From Pristionchus mayeri (Eukaryota; Nematoda; Chromadorea; Rhabditida; Neodiplogasteridae), in NCBI GenBank assembly GCA_036245805.1, contig BTRK01000003.1, positions 3,844,001-3,908,000 on the forward strand: a stretch of 64,000 nucleotides of DNA. Direction: 5' to 3'. The stretch's first letter is position 1. Every line of letters starts with the position of its first letter. The translations under genes were made by a program, and so were the position numbers. Shown here piece after piece: positions 43,755-55,704 of the stretch. The notes under the pieces are model-generated. The model was given only the letters and a program-made list of their open reading frames with translations. It was not told the DNA's origin and did no database searches.

Positions 43755-44620
43755 TTAGGTTGGCGCGAAAGTCTTTGTCCATTTTTCAAAACTTTATTTC
43801 TTGGGGAAAGGAAAAGCATGAGTTCAAATATACTTGTCCTCATTATTGACAATATGCGCGCAACGTACCTGCAATGTATGGACCCCCTCCCTTTAGAACC
43901 CGCCTGGGTGCGAATCAAAGAATTGCTTGAGACCAGACTCGAGACTTCCACGGGAATTGAATGCTCTATCTATAAGAAAAAGGGCCAGGTCTTCGAAAAG
44001 CCAGTAATCAGACGGGGTCTAGTCAGGAGAATACGGGGGGTGTGGGAGAACCATCAATCCATATCCAGCCAGTTTCTGCTTGACTTGAATGGAGACCTGG
44101 GAACGGGGTCATTTTGCTGATTATACACTTTCTTGTCGTTTAGCTTTGAGCGATCGACTTCCAACTTGAAATTCTGTAGTTGTGTGACGTACTTGGCCCC
44201 GGTTATTGTCATGCCCTCACGGAGTAGCCCCGAGTTTGTCACGCCCTCCACTCCCCACCACATTAACAGCTTAATTTTCTTGGGGCGCAGGTCAAGTTTG
44301 GGGACACCCTGAGGAGCCCATCCTTCTCCAACCCGCTGAGCTAACATGTGGTTGTTATCGTAGAGGGCCCACTTCTCATTCACCGTTGTAAGCCGTTCCA
44401 GCCATCGATCCCCACCTCGGAGAATGAGGAGAGTAATATAATCATCGGCTCGACGGTTTATGCCTGTCTTGGATCAGTTCATAGGGTATGAATCGACCGA
44501 TAAATTTTCTGTTTCCAAGATATCTCAAGAGTTCTTTGGCAACGCTATGGTGGACTCTAAGTGCATTAGACATTTTAAATACATGAAGGTCTGTATGTGT
44601 TAGGTCGCACTAACTTCTAC
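43755..44620 (-). mobile_element. Decayed mariner transposase
   Basis: One mariner end TTAGGTTGGCGCGAAAGTCT starts at 43755 after TA. Minus-strand frames from about 44560 down to 44054 read as a mariner transposase: GRFIPYELIQDRHK, then NEKWALYDNNHMLAQRVGEG and LRPKKIKLLMWWGVEGV, which match the conserved mariner EKW.LYDN and KKI...WW blocks. It contains in-frame stops and a frame change, and the other terminal repeat is not found. It sits in the carrier pseudogene. Confidence 0.8.
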
Positions 44621-44785
44621 GGGTTATTTGAAATTATTTTTCAACGGAAATTGTTGCATTAGAACACTCATTCTCGACTGCGCGCGCCGATTGGAGCGGT
44701 GCGGGATGGAATGAAATGAAAATTCCTGTTGAAAAATGATCCGTAAAAGTTAATGTGACCTAACTCATACAGACCTTCATGTATT
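44577..44785. repeat. Short inverted repeat
   Basis: AAATACATGAAGGTCTGTAT with GTTAGGTC is inverted to GACCTAACTCATACAGACCT and TCATGTATTT. It replaces the expected right end of the mariner relic, so it may have inserted into it. The next 200 bases resemble an arm of the palindrome at 37272. Confidence 0.65.
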
Positions 44786-45486
44786 TTGGGCGTAGACCAC
44801 TCATTCGATAGCTCTGGGCGTACTGTACATGCGTGAAAATTATATCAGCGCGTTTGCCTACACTTTGTAGAAAATTTACCTACAATGCAGCATGGCTAAA
44901 ATTGACATTTAGACAAAATGAAAGATATAGATCGATAGAGCTCGCAAAATGAGCGGGGATCACTCAGAGTGAAATTTTCGTCTATCTTTCACGAAAACTG
45001 AGAAAACAGCGCTCGAATAGGAAGCACCCGACATCCGACCCGGTGTAGGAGCTCCAAAATGAAGTGCGCACAATGAGACTTTGGGGGAGTGTTATCTCTC
45101 AGGTAATCCCCGTCGACCTTCTCAAATCTCGCCTTCAAACTGCACCTGAGGCGTAAGAACCCGGGAGGAATCAGATACGTCCTCAAGGAAGTCATGCGAG
45201 ACCCAAGGAACTATTCAAGGTACGGTAGGAGGAAGGAGATGCATCGGAAACTGGGGTATTCACCCATTGTAGGAAATCACTCCCGTGATGCTACGCGCGT
45301 TCCCAGCAAGAGCCGCGTGCTTCTTCGGTCTGGAGCTATATACTTGGGAATTTTCATCTGAGAGCAGGAGATAATACGAGATTATGGTTGCAGTGTGCAT
45401 CTTTAATCATACTTGAATGTTGGAGTAGCTAGGTCGTCTCCCAAAAGCACATACAACAGGCTATCTGAGACAATCAACATATAACA

Positions 45487-46548
45487 AACTATCTGAGAAA
45501 ATCAACATATTTCTTCAGCGAATTGGCACTGGCCAAAAATTCGAATTCCTATTGACTTCACCAATAGGTCGGCCTCGTTGAGGGAAACTGACGAGCATCG
45601 CCAGAATTTCGATCCGCATCCGCGCGGTCGCGGGATCGGATTTTGAAAAATTAACTACGGTAGCCTCGAAAATTTTAAATCGATTCATATCACTGCGGTG
45701 GTAGGGGCGCTGCATTCCTTGAGAAATTCTGACTTTTTTACTCCGTAATTGTTCGATCAGTTTCCATCTAACGCCGGAAATCGATAAAATCGTTTTTGCT
45801 TCGAAAATTTTTTCAAGAACCCCCTAAATATTATTTGTGCCACAGCTTGTGCTTGAGCAAATACGTCTTTCAGTAGAATGGCGCGAATTAAAACTGTCAA
45901 TAAGGAAGTCAAAATGAATTATGAATGCATTATGGTGTAATTTTTGGGTTACTGTAAGTGAGTGCAAAAGTTGGACGACTTTTCCCAATTGGTGTATCAT
46001 AGTGCAAAATCGATTGTCATGCAAGATTACACCAATTGGGAAAAGTCGTCCAACTTTTGCACTCACTTACAGTAACCCAAAAATTACACCATAATGCGTT
46101 CATAATTCATTTTGACTTCCTTATTGACAATTTTAATTCGCGATTTTCTACTGAAAGACGTATTTGCTCAAGCACAAGATGTGGCAGAAATAATATTTAG
46201 GGGGGTTCTTGAAAAATTTCTGGGGAATTGCATTCATGTCCGAAGTAAAAACGATTTTATCGATTTCCGGCGTTAGATGGAATCTGATCGAAAAACTCCC
46301 CGGAGTAAAAAAGCCTTAGAATTTATCAAGGAATGCAGCGCCCCTACCGCCGCAGTGATAGGAGTCGATATAAATATTTCGAGGCTACCGTAGTTACTTT
46401 TTCACAATCCGCGCCCCCGCGCGCGCGGATGCGGATCGAAATTCTGGAGATGCTCGTCGGTTTCCCTCGGCGAGGCCGAGCTATTGGTGAAGTTTGTAGG
46501 TATTCGAATTTTTGGCCAGTGCCAAGTCTATTTCGATTCTGTCAGATA
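45487..46548. repeat. 1.06-kb palindromic element (ACTATCTGA / TTGGCACTGGCC family)
   Basis: Left end ATAACAAACTATCTGAG then GGCACTGGCCAAAAATTCG; right end the inverse CGAATTTTTGGCCAGTGCC and TCAGATAGTGTGTTAT. Arms extend through CCGCGCG..GCG and TACGGTAGCCTCGAAA to a centre near 46010. The ends match the unc-32 intron element at 14329. No transposase. Confidence 0.85.
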
Positions 46549-46559
46549 GTGTGTTATAT

Positions 46560-48985
46560 TTCTTCAGCGACTTGGCACAGGCCGAAAATTCGCGGATTGT
46601 GAAAAAGTAACTACGGTAGCCTCGAAATATTTATATCGACTCCTATCACTGCGGCGGTAGGGGCGCTGCATTCCTTGATAAATTCTAAGGCTTTTTTACT
46701 CCGGGGAGTTTTTCGATCAGATTCCATATAACGCCGGAAATCGATAATTCCACTTTTATTTCGCACATGGATGCACTTCCCCAGAAAATTTTCAAGAACC
46801 CGCACAAATATTATTGATGATCCAGCTTCTGCTTGAGCCGATACATCTCTCAGTAGAAAGGCGCGAATTATTTTTTTTCTATAAGGAAGTCAAAATGAAT
46901 TATTTATGCATTATGGTGTAATTTTTGGGTTACTGTATGCGAGTGCAAAAGTTGGACGACTTTTCCTAATTGGTGTAACATAGTCTAAAAACGATTTTTA
47001 GGCAACATAATACTTTTTGGGAAAAGTCGTACAACTTTTGCACTCGCATACAGTAACCCAAAAATTACACCATAATGCATAAATAATTCATTTTAACTTC
47101 CTTATAGAAAAAAATAATTCACGCCTTTCTACTGAGAGATATATCGGCTCAAGCAGAAGCTGGATCATCAATAATATTTGTGCGGGTTCTTGAAAAATTT
47201 CTGGGGAATTGCATCCATGTACGAAATAAAAGTGGAATTATCGATTTACGGTCTTACAGTAGCGCCGGAAAGTATTCATACGATTTGAATTTTTCATATA
47301 ACTTTTTCTACAGTTGACTTAGCAAGTGAGATGTTGTAGCGCTATATATCAAACCCATCGAAGAATACGATGTGAGTATTGCGTCATCACGTGAACCATA
47401 ACGGATTGCGTAGTGATGACGCAATCGAATTTCACTTTTTCAAACAGGCGTTATTCTTATACAGAATTTTTCCCACTTGTCAAACTTTCTGACGTTGGAG
47501 ATAGGACCGATGTCTATCCAGAATAAAAATTTGAAGTTGCTGCTCGGTCGCATATTGGCTGCAGCATGGCGGCAAAATCGATGCCGAAAATTAAGATATC
47601 GGCTCCTAGTCAAGCTAGAGACTGTTTCAAGGCAACAAACTGATCGCCATCATGAGTCCAGGTGATCATGAGAATATGAAAACAATATCTCAATATTTAC
47701 CCTCAGGGCATGAAAAAATCTATTTTTCACATGACTACTTTTTGGAGATTCATAACTTTTTGGGAAATCTGTATAAAAATCTGATTGTCGTTTAGACATG
47801 TTCAAAATCTCTTATATATACGAGTCCCAACTTTTTAGAGTGTTTGTATATCTGTCCTGCCCGCGGCGGGAGGTTTTCGGAGGCACTTTCGAGTCCCCGA
47901 CTCGCTATTTTCGTCTGCACTCTCTCTATAACTGTGCCAAGTTATTTTAATTAAAAAAAAACATTTCAAAAAGTTGGGAATCGGTTCTTCAGAACATGTT
48001 GGACATGCACACACAATACCAATTGATTTCCTTAACTTTCCCACAAACTTGTTTCCGAAGTGTCATGCATTCAGGACCATGGCGCACCTCTGAAAACCGC
48101 CCGCCGCGGGCACGAAAGATATCCAAACACTCTAAAAAGTTGGGAATCGTATATATAAGACATTTTGAACATGCCTAAGCAAGAATCAGATTTTTATACA
48201 TATTTCCCGAAAAGGTATGAATCTCCAAAAAGAGGTCATGTGAAAAAGTGATTTGTTCATGCCCTGAGGGCAAATATTGAGATATTGTTTTCATATTCTC
48301 AGGATCATCTGGACTCATGATGGCGATCAGTTTGATGCCTTGAAACAGTCTCTAGCTTGACTAGGAGCCGATATCTTAATTTTCGGCATCGATTTTGCCG
48401 CCATGATGCAGCCAATATGCGACCGAACAGCAACTTCAAATTTTTATTCTGGATAGACATCGGTCCTATCTCCAACGTCAGAAAGTTTGACAAGTGGGAA
48501 AAATTCTGTATAAGAATAACGCCTGTTTGAAAAAGTGAAATTCGATTGCGTCATCACTACGCAATCCGTTATGGTTCACGTGATGACGCAATACTCACAT
48601 CGTATTCTTCGATGGGTTTGATATATAGCGCTACAACATCTCACTTGCTAAGTCAACTGCAGAAAAAGTTATATGAAAAATTCAAATCGTATGAATACTT
48701 TCCGGCGCTACTGTATATGGAATCTGATCAAAAAACTCCCAGGAGTAAAAAAGCCTTAAAATTTATCAAGGAATGCAGCGCCCCTACCGCCGCAGTGATA
48801 GGAGTCGATTTAAAAATTTCGAGGCTACCGTAGTCAACTTTTCAAAATCCGCTGATGCGGATCGAAAATCTGGCGATGCTCGTCGGTTTCCCTCGGCGAG
48901 GCCGAGCTATTGGTGAAGTTTGTAGGTATTCGAATTTTCGGCCTGTGCCAAGTCTATTTCGATTCTGTCAGATAGTGTGTTATAA
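46560..48985. repeat. Second palindromic element of the same family, interrupted
   Basis: It starts CTTCAGCGACTTGGCACAGG directly after the previous element and ends GCCTGTGCCAAGTCTATTTC. The centre is near 46990. Its right arm is split at 47257 by a 1.46-kb insertion and resumes at 48714 (TATGGAATCTGATCAAAAAA). Without the insert it would be about 0.97 kb, close to its neighbour. Confidence 0.85.
47257..48713. mobile_element. 1.46-kb palindromic Tc1-like element nested in another palindrome
   Basis: Ends CAGTAGCGCCGGAAAGTATT and its inverse AATACTTTCCGGCGCTACTG, flanked by TA on both sides, with arms of about 700 bases and centre near 47990. CAGT ends with a TA duplication are typical of the Tc1 group. 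Short frames occur in both arms as mirror images; none resembles a transposase. The host palindrome reads through on both sides, which fixes the insertion order. Confidence 0.85.
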
Positions 48986-49660
48986 AGCTTTTCAGTAGTA
49001 AAATAAGTGGATCATTGGGAAACATTTTTGGGATAATCATTGTTTTAGGTCAAAGAATTTCTCACAAATTAGTGGGCATCCTAACAAGAACAGTTAATGT
49101 ACGAATGCAACGCCGAGTGGCCGGGGAGTTGAAGTGGCCGATAGTGGCAGAAATTTTTACTTTTCGAGTCTGTGATGTGTATTCAATACCACCGAAGGAC
49201 AATTAAATTGTGTTGCTCCACGAAAGTAGCATTTACTGGACTTGTGAAACGGGAAAAGGACTTGGAGTTTTTTCTTACAATTATTCAATATATTTAGTGT
49301 TTGAAGATCTCTACTTCGTAGATTCGATGATGTTGTTGGTGTTCCGAGGACGCATACATTGCAGCAATCGGGATGTGAGTAAATTGTCATCAATAATAAT
49401 GTTTAAGGGCGAATATAAGATATCCAAGCATTTTTAATCATGTAGAGAAATTATTCAGCGCGTCCAAAAGTTATGAAAGTGAACCTGATCTTCTTATGGT
49501 GCCTCGATGCAGCTTCACATCTCCATTGATACGAAAACGCGCAATGTGGAAATATTATATATGAGACTATATTTTTTTCCGGCCGATAGCAATGGTAAGT
49601 TCAAATGATATCATTGATAACTAGTACTTGAATTAGGGAGCTGAAAACGTTGCGACATTC
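48986..49660. other. Intergenic, no gene seen
   Basis: AT-rich sequence between two palindromes. No splice-bounded exon or known repeat was recognised. Confidence 0.5.
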
Positions 49661-49667
49661 TTACAGA

Positions 49668-50690
49668 TATGAGGCCGGTTACCTAAGAAACGAAAAATCG
49701 TGTGTGAGGGCTGGCACAACACTTTTTTGAAAACTTGTGGAGAGGGGTTCTCGAGGATGCTGATCATCGTGGTATGCTTCATTTTGCACAAAACCGACCG
49801 GTACAGCCGGGCTGCAAGCATGCCCATTTTAGATTTTCTTTAATATCTCGAAAACCAAACTACCCATTGACTTGAAAATTGTACATGTGGTCAGTTTGAC
49901 CATATCGATCAATGTAATGTCTCTTGAAAAAAATTGAATCATGCAAATTTAACGAAAATTCGGAAATCGAACATCAGGCCTAAGTGGAGCGCGATTTTTG
50001 TCTAGAATGACGCGCCCTATGAATACGATCATTTTACTTATGCATAGTATAGGGATTCCTTGAATCCTTTTTTCGTTACTAGCATTTTTCTAAGTCATTG
50101 CTCTTACAAACACTGCTCACCGAGATGGGAGAAACGTGGAATTGAGTTATGTTTCGTTACTAGCTCATAATGAGATAAATTGATTTTACTTAAATGCCAA
50201 GTCTAAGTGAAACTCAAGTAAGTTCCAGCCTTTCCTATCTCGGGGAACTGTTATCGTAGGAAAAATGACGTAGAAAAATGCTAGTGACGAAAAGAGGATT
50301 CAAGCAAACCCTATACTATACATAAGTAAAATGATCGTCTTCATAGGGCGCGTCATTCTAGACAAAAATCGCGCTCCACTTAGGCCTGATATTCGATTTC
50401 CGAATTGTCGTTAAATTTGCATAATTCAATTTTTCTTCAAGAGACATAACATTGATCGATATGGTCAAACTGACCACATGTACAATTTTCAAGTCAATAG
50501 GTAGTTTGGTTTTCGAGATATTAAAGAAAATCGAAAATGTGCATGCTTGCAGCCCGGCGGCTGCACCGGTCGGTTTTGTGCAAAAATGAAGCATACCACA
50601 ATGATCAGCATCCTCGAGAACCCCTCTCCACAAGTTTTCAAAAAAGTGCTGTGCCAGGCCTTATTCAATTCTTACGTAACCGGCGTCATA
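49668..50690. repeat. 1.0-kb palindrome (GCCGGTTAC..TAAGAA family)
   Basis: The left arm starts ATGAGGCCGGTTACCTAAGA and carries TGGCACAACAC and GAGAACCCC-type blocks; the right arm is the inverse, ending TTCTTACGTAACCGGCGTCA. Centre near 50175. The element at 62891-63793 has the same terminal design and internal blocks (GATGCTGATCATCGTGGT..TTCATTTTGCAC). Confidence 0.8.
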
Positions 50691-50699
50691 TTCTCTTTT

Positions 50700-52019
50700 T
50701 CCTAAATGTAATAATACCCTCTCTCGCAGATTCGGACCTTCCTCTTCTCTCACATTGGACGAGGGACTCTCCGTCTTTCTCCGCTCCCTCCTCAAGAGGC
50801 GATTCCCAAGTTGAAATCTGCCCTGTTCTGCCCTGTGTTATCCTTGGGTGCCCCCCCCTTCCTACGCTGACTTTACAAGTTGGATCCAAGGCAGCACAAG
50901 TTGGATTCAGGGCGACCCCCCTCATTGCTAGGTCGGAATGACTCGTCCAGGAGGGGTCAAACGACGAGAAATGAGGGATGAAATCTCCTCTCCAGGGGGG
51001 GTCAGACTGAGCGTTTTTAAAGGGTCTGGAGAGGGGGTAAAATCGAGCTCGGAGAAAGGGGAAATGTAGTCAAATGTGATTCTCCAATATCGTCGTGTTC
51101 GGAGCGAAACATATTTGATTTTGTGTGAAAATGTCCTTCTTTGAAATATTGATACAGTGAATCCCAACTGCAATCTGGCAGGTTCGACAGAGCGAGTGAA
51201 CACGAAAAAAAGGCAGAGTACGGCTGAATACGCCCCCCTCACACACGATCTCTTGATAATAAGCCAGTGGCTATCACTAATAAGTTAAAAAAAATAATTG
51301 ACTAAATTTTGTTTTCATTCAGTAACGAACGGCTAGAACAACAAAAAATACCGGAAACAAAGATCAGTTCAACAATTCCCTACCACATCTATGTAGAAGT
51401 TTTTCCGTTTCAACAAGTGTTCATGACCTTTGATCAAGGTGACGAGCAATATAGTTTGGCGATTCGTTAAAACAAAAATTCATTAAAAAATATTCAAAAT
51501 GCCGTTTTACGACTACACTACTTTGCAACTACACTACTCGACTACACTACTATCTGGTCAACTGGGCGCTTTAGAAAGTATTCAACTTTTCTCGAGTAGT
51601 TCCTTGAATATTTTTTTGCGGTATTTCACGCATGTCAAAAACACAATTCGTTGCAGATACTAAAGGTGAAGGTGCGCTAATGGGAATAATTATCAATAGC
51701 TATATTCACTTCATGGTTTTGGTCGAATTGGGGAAGTCGACGACGAATTCGCTGTCATTGCCTACATAATTACCTTATACTATATTACAAATCTAACACA
51801 TTTCTTTTGAGTACTCACATTACACGTACACTATATTAAATAGTAAAAATCGCATGTTTATCTTGATAACATTTCCTTTGATGCATTGTGTAAATGATGT
51901 ACAACATCCCCCCAATGATATTGCACGAACGCCGTTTCTCCAATGATAGGGTTATCTTGAAACGAAAATCGGCAAGCTATGGTGTAATATATTTTCTGTA
52001 AAATTTCGGGTACACTAAA
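50700..52019. other. Intergenic, no gene seen
   Basis: C-rich then AT-rich sequence, including a repeated CTACACTAC word near 51520. No supported exon. Confidence 0.5.
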
Positions 52020-52880
52020 TACAAATAAATACAAATACAAATAGTTTATTCCATCGATAAATGTACTTTAGAGACGAGAGATTCTTTGAAGATTGATGGA
52101 AGGCAAATCGCTCCTTGGCGACTTGTCTATGGAAGAGGGGTCGAGGCAGTAGGGGTGGAATTATATACGTATACGTGAAGGGGGAAGGTCTTTCTGTATC
52201 AGCGAGAGAACAAGTGAACGAAACCTATGTGGAAGTGAGGATACTACATCAAAGGGGAGATTATTCCAAATATAAATAGTCCTGCTTACAACAGTTGAAT
52301 GAGTGGTCTTAATTAGGTAGGGAATCTATAACCGTAAGGGGTGTGATGATCGTAGGTTGTGCGAGATCGGTGAAATACGAAATAGATATGAAGAGTTTAA
52401 TTTATAATGCCCATGAACAAAGTTGTGAAGAAATAGCAGGTCGGTGATGATCCTTTTACGCTCTAAAGTAGCAAGTCCGAGATATTTAATTCTATCATAA
52501 TATTTAGTGGTGGCATCGAGTTCGTATCTTCTAAACAGTCTACGGGAGAAGTTTCTTTGTAGAGACTCATGCATATTAGTGAGGCCAATGGCAGTTGCAT
52601 TCCAAATAGGACTAGCATACATCGCCAATGGTAAAATAAATGCCTTATACGCTTTCAGATAGATTTGTAAGTCGGAACTTCTGAATGATTTGAAGATAAC
52701 ATTTATCTTTGAGCGCACTTTAGAATCGATACTCCGGATGTGGGCTTTGTAGGTGAGGTCAGGAGACATTAGGACACCAAGATCCTTTACTACATTAACG
52801 GATGTAAGAGTCGTATTACCTAATTCATACTGTACCCGCGTCTTTAATGGGCCGTAGTGCATAACAGAGACTACACGCAT
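52020..52880 (-). mobile_element. LINE 3' fragment, reverse transcriptase C-terminal region
   Basis: The minus-strand frame 52880-52326 reads NVVKDLGVLMSPDLTYKAHI, then YLKAYKAFILPLAMYASPIW, LQRNFSRRLFRRYE and YDRIKYLGLATLERKRIITD. The order KDLGV..D, Y...ILP..YASPIW and RR..D...YL is characteristic of the region after the reverse transcriptase core in non-LTR elements of the CR1/RTE/Jockey kind. The 3' end near 52020-52045 is a run of TTTGTAT-like units, as in elements with a short tandem tail. It is truncated at its 5' end and has no catalytic motif. Confidence 0.8.
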
Positions 52881-53389
52881 TGATCAATGAGAGAAACGTG
52901 ATATTTCCTCAGGTATTTCACCCTCGTAGCGGTTAGACAAGACATCACTGTTTTCATTCAACGCACCTATCAGACTTTAGAGAAAGCACGCAATTTAAGA
53001 ACATTGCTAAGCCATTCTTATTCCACTTTCGTATCAGTTAAAGAAGTATTAGGGAGCTCAAAATGTTTGAGGTATTGTAGTTCTCATCAATGATATGCGA
53101 TTGAACCTAACTAAATGGAAATGTTGCAGCACAAAAGAGTCTGCATACCCATATTCTAGAAGTCGAAACTCGGCACGACCATAGCCATACATAGCCATAT
53201 AGCCAATTTGCTAGCACACATTTCCTACGTAATGGGACTCTTTTTTTGTATTTTGCACGAATGTGAACACGTCTACAACCACCTTCTTATTCACCAATCC
53301 CGCTTCATGAGGAGAGGGAAGCACAACCTCACCGATAAGACTAAATAATCATTCAATAACCATCATAATGCCCTTGGTGAGACAGGGAG

Positions 53390-53652
53390 CAAGAGGTTAG
53401 TTACAGTAATGATAACACTTTGGTAATATACAAGAACTAGACATTATTCTTACATTATTCACGATGATTTGTGAAAAAAAAATTACGCGGCTATCTCGCT
53501 TTCGTGTTTTTCTTAATATACCATTTGGAAATGGGTGATGATGAAGGATGCTCATGGGCAGCGGATACTGATTCGACTGCTCAAGGCGCTGATGGGGGAG
53601 GAAAGTTCGATTCGGATGCAGCTGCAGCGCCTGAAGCAGCTGAAGGAGAGGT
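53390..53652 (+). pseudogene. Fragment of the KPEP-rich gene (end of exon 2 flank, exon 3)
   Basis: GACAGGGAGCAAGAGG followed by TTACAGTAA matches the parent just after exon 2 (32230-32270). Codons ending at the donor at 53652 (DSTAQGADGGGKFDSDAAAA, PEAAEGE) match parent exon 3 (DSTADAAGGWLESDAAASAE). No further exons follow, so this is a remnant of a fourth copy. Confidence 0.7.
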
Positions 53653-53959
53653 GAGGGACGGGTGCATCAATCAAGAGCGGACAACTATGATTGGAGAGGT
53701 TTTTATCCACAGTAACCGACGAGTATTAACAAAACGTTGGACAAAGCTAGAAATGCCAGTTGTGAACCTAAAAATGCACAGTAAATCTGCAAATGTGCTT
53801 TTTCCTGCGAATATCATTTTCCTGCGTTTTTACAGGAGATCCGTGCTATCCTATTTGCCTTGAAAGAGCGATTTATGCTTCCTATGTTCAAATGCGAAAA
53901 AAATATGTGAGAAATCCAGCAAGAGAAGGGAAGAATGGTATGAGAGTAATCATCTAATC

Positions 53960-54030
53960 ATCTAACTCTCTCCATGTCACTCGCTCTATCGATCTGTCTA
54001 TCCGGTGAGAGAGTGTGTATTATGGAGAGA
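53960..54030. repeat. CT/GA hairpin repeat
   Basis: CTAACTCTCTCCATG with CTCGCTCTATCG on the left and GTGAGAGAGTGTG ... TGGAGAGAACCTGA on the right; a diverged member of the family. Confidence 0.6.
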
Positions 54031-54039
54031 ACCTGATTA

Positions 54040-55700
54040 GTGCTCTATGAAGGGGGGGGGGGGTGACATGGCCATCTCCCAGTTCCTAGAATGAGAGACT
54101 TTTATTTTTTGCCTACCCTGACGCACAGAACATATAACTGTTTTTCTGCCGTTCTGCCTGAATAGTAGGGAGAGCGTTGCAATCGTTCCCAGAGGGATTT
54201 GCGTTCTTCCTCCCCGGTGAAATGGTGCTGCAGCATGGTCATATGGTTGAGTTAATGAGCGGATAACTGATACATCCCACTCTGATGCTTCAAAATAAAT
54301 AATCTATCTTTTGAGAACACGATGGTAAAAGCGATAACGCAATGTATCGGAGTTTTAGGGGGGGGGGTGTCATAAGCCCAACCGACAAAAGCCCAACGGA
54401 TGACCATTCGTTGGATATTTGAGCTAGCATCTTGGGAGTTGTTTCATCGTTACTAGTAAGTGCTGTACTAAATCACTCTGATTAGATCCTCTAACTAGGC
54501 GATCTTGATTTCCACTCCATATCCACGTATTCTAAAAAGTTCAGGGGTTCATGGTCTAAAAATAAAAATTTATGTGAAAAATCATGGTTAGATAAGCACC
54601 AAATGCCGTAACAAATTGATACTCATATTACTTGGATAAAGTAGTGTGTGGGGTACTAGAATATCTATTGGTTACCGTATAACTAACCATGATTTGCTGA
54701 TGAAATGTCAGACCGGCGAGGTAGCATGCTTAATTAGGATAATTCCTTGCTAATCAATCCATTATGACATGGGTCAGATTAATGTGGGATTTTTTATTTT
54801 CGGTGGAAAAGATCAAGGAACTGAACTTTCTTTGCGCCTCTGCTCAATTGATACTCGATGAGGCGATAATTCACAAGGCCGTGCATCAGTCGTATCTTGT
54901 CATCGTGTCAATGAGTATATTGTGTGCATTGAACGTAACGAGGCAATACCTCTCGGTGTATTAGCTGAGCAATAGAATCATTACTCTTTTGGACTACCAT
55001 ATCCTGATAATTGTTTTAGCATTGATCATCTCCTCTTTTTTATTTCGCTTGATCAGCTATTGCTGTCCAGGTTCTCGCCGCGAGTCACCGCTATCATATC
55101 GCATATCCAATCCGCTTCGCAGTAATATTTCGACCTTCGTCCTTGACAGGAATACAATTATTTTTGGGGACATTTAATAAATAATTGTTTAATTACTATT
55201 TGATTATTCATTGTATTCATTCTACAGGTGCTGACAGTAGGAGGTTGCGGCGAGCGGCCAGATCAAGAATACCGGAAGGAAGCGAGTATTATTTTCTACT
55301 CTCAACTGGCGCGCTCAAGATACTGAAGCGTTTCTGCTTCTCGGCTACAAAATTGCTAGCTTAACGAAAAACCGCATAGGTTTGCCTTGTGTATCTGCCG
55401 GTTCTAGAAACTGCCAGGCCGATTAAGTGTATGCAATCGATATGGAGAGGCAACGGCTGGGTAATTACGATAGTTCATTGGTCTTTTGACCTACGCTAGC
55501 TTGAAAAATGATTTATTGATGCCCTTATTCTATTCGTCTTGAAAGCTTGACTATTGCTACCACCATGTAATTGATATTCTTCCCGGTGGAGCAGTGTTGC
55601 CACATTTCTATACTGCTGGGTAGAATTGCAGATCATTGATATTCCCGATTGTTCTTCATTTAAAAAAAAACCACAAATCAAATGCATAGCCGCGATTGCT
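54040..55700. other. Intergenic, decayed repeats, no gene
   Basis: No exon with a supported reading frame. A motif GGTGCTGCAGCATGGTC at about 54225 recurs at 56049 and, inverted, near 57118, so decayed copies of the next inverted repeat extend this far. A sequence at 55228-55300 resembles the exon-like block at 55842 and 57288. Confidence 0.45.
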
Positions 55701-55704
55701 GTTC

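Larger units (their letters stand above)
43188..45374 (+). pseudogene. dif-1: Carnitine/acylcarnitine carrier pseudogene (dif-1 type), copy 1
   Basis: Mitochondrial carrier remnants match the known DIF-1 type in order: exon 43188-43242 (VRLQTMPVPANGRKPIFTG), then a gap filled by a decayed mariner, then 45103-45219 (VIPVDLLKSRLQTAPE, frame break at about 45154 by one extra base, then NPGGIRYVLKEVMRD) and 45273-45374 (EITPVMLRAFPARAACFFGLEL, stop). The normal protein exchanges acylcarnitine and carnitine across the inner mitochondrial membrane. Here the first exon with its PxD motif is absent, the donor of the first remnant reads GC rather than GT, the central exons are missing, and the frame is shifted. 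The break is seen directly; function is excluded. Confidence 0.85.

Noticed and set aside
43626..44120. Plus-strand frame of 164 codons
   Set aside because: It is the reverse strand of a mariner end and transposase relic, whose true reading is on the minus strand.
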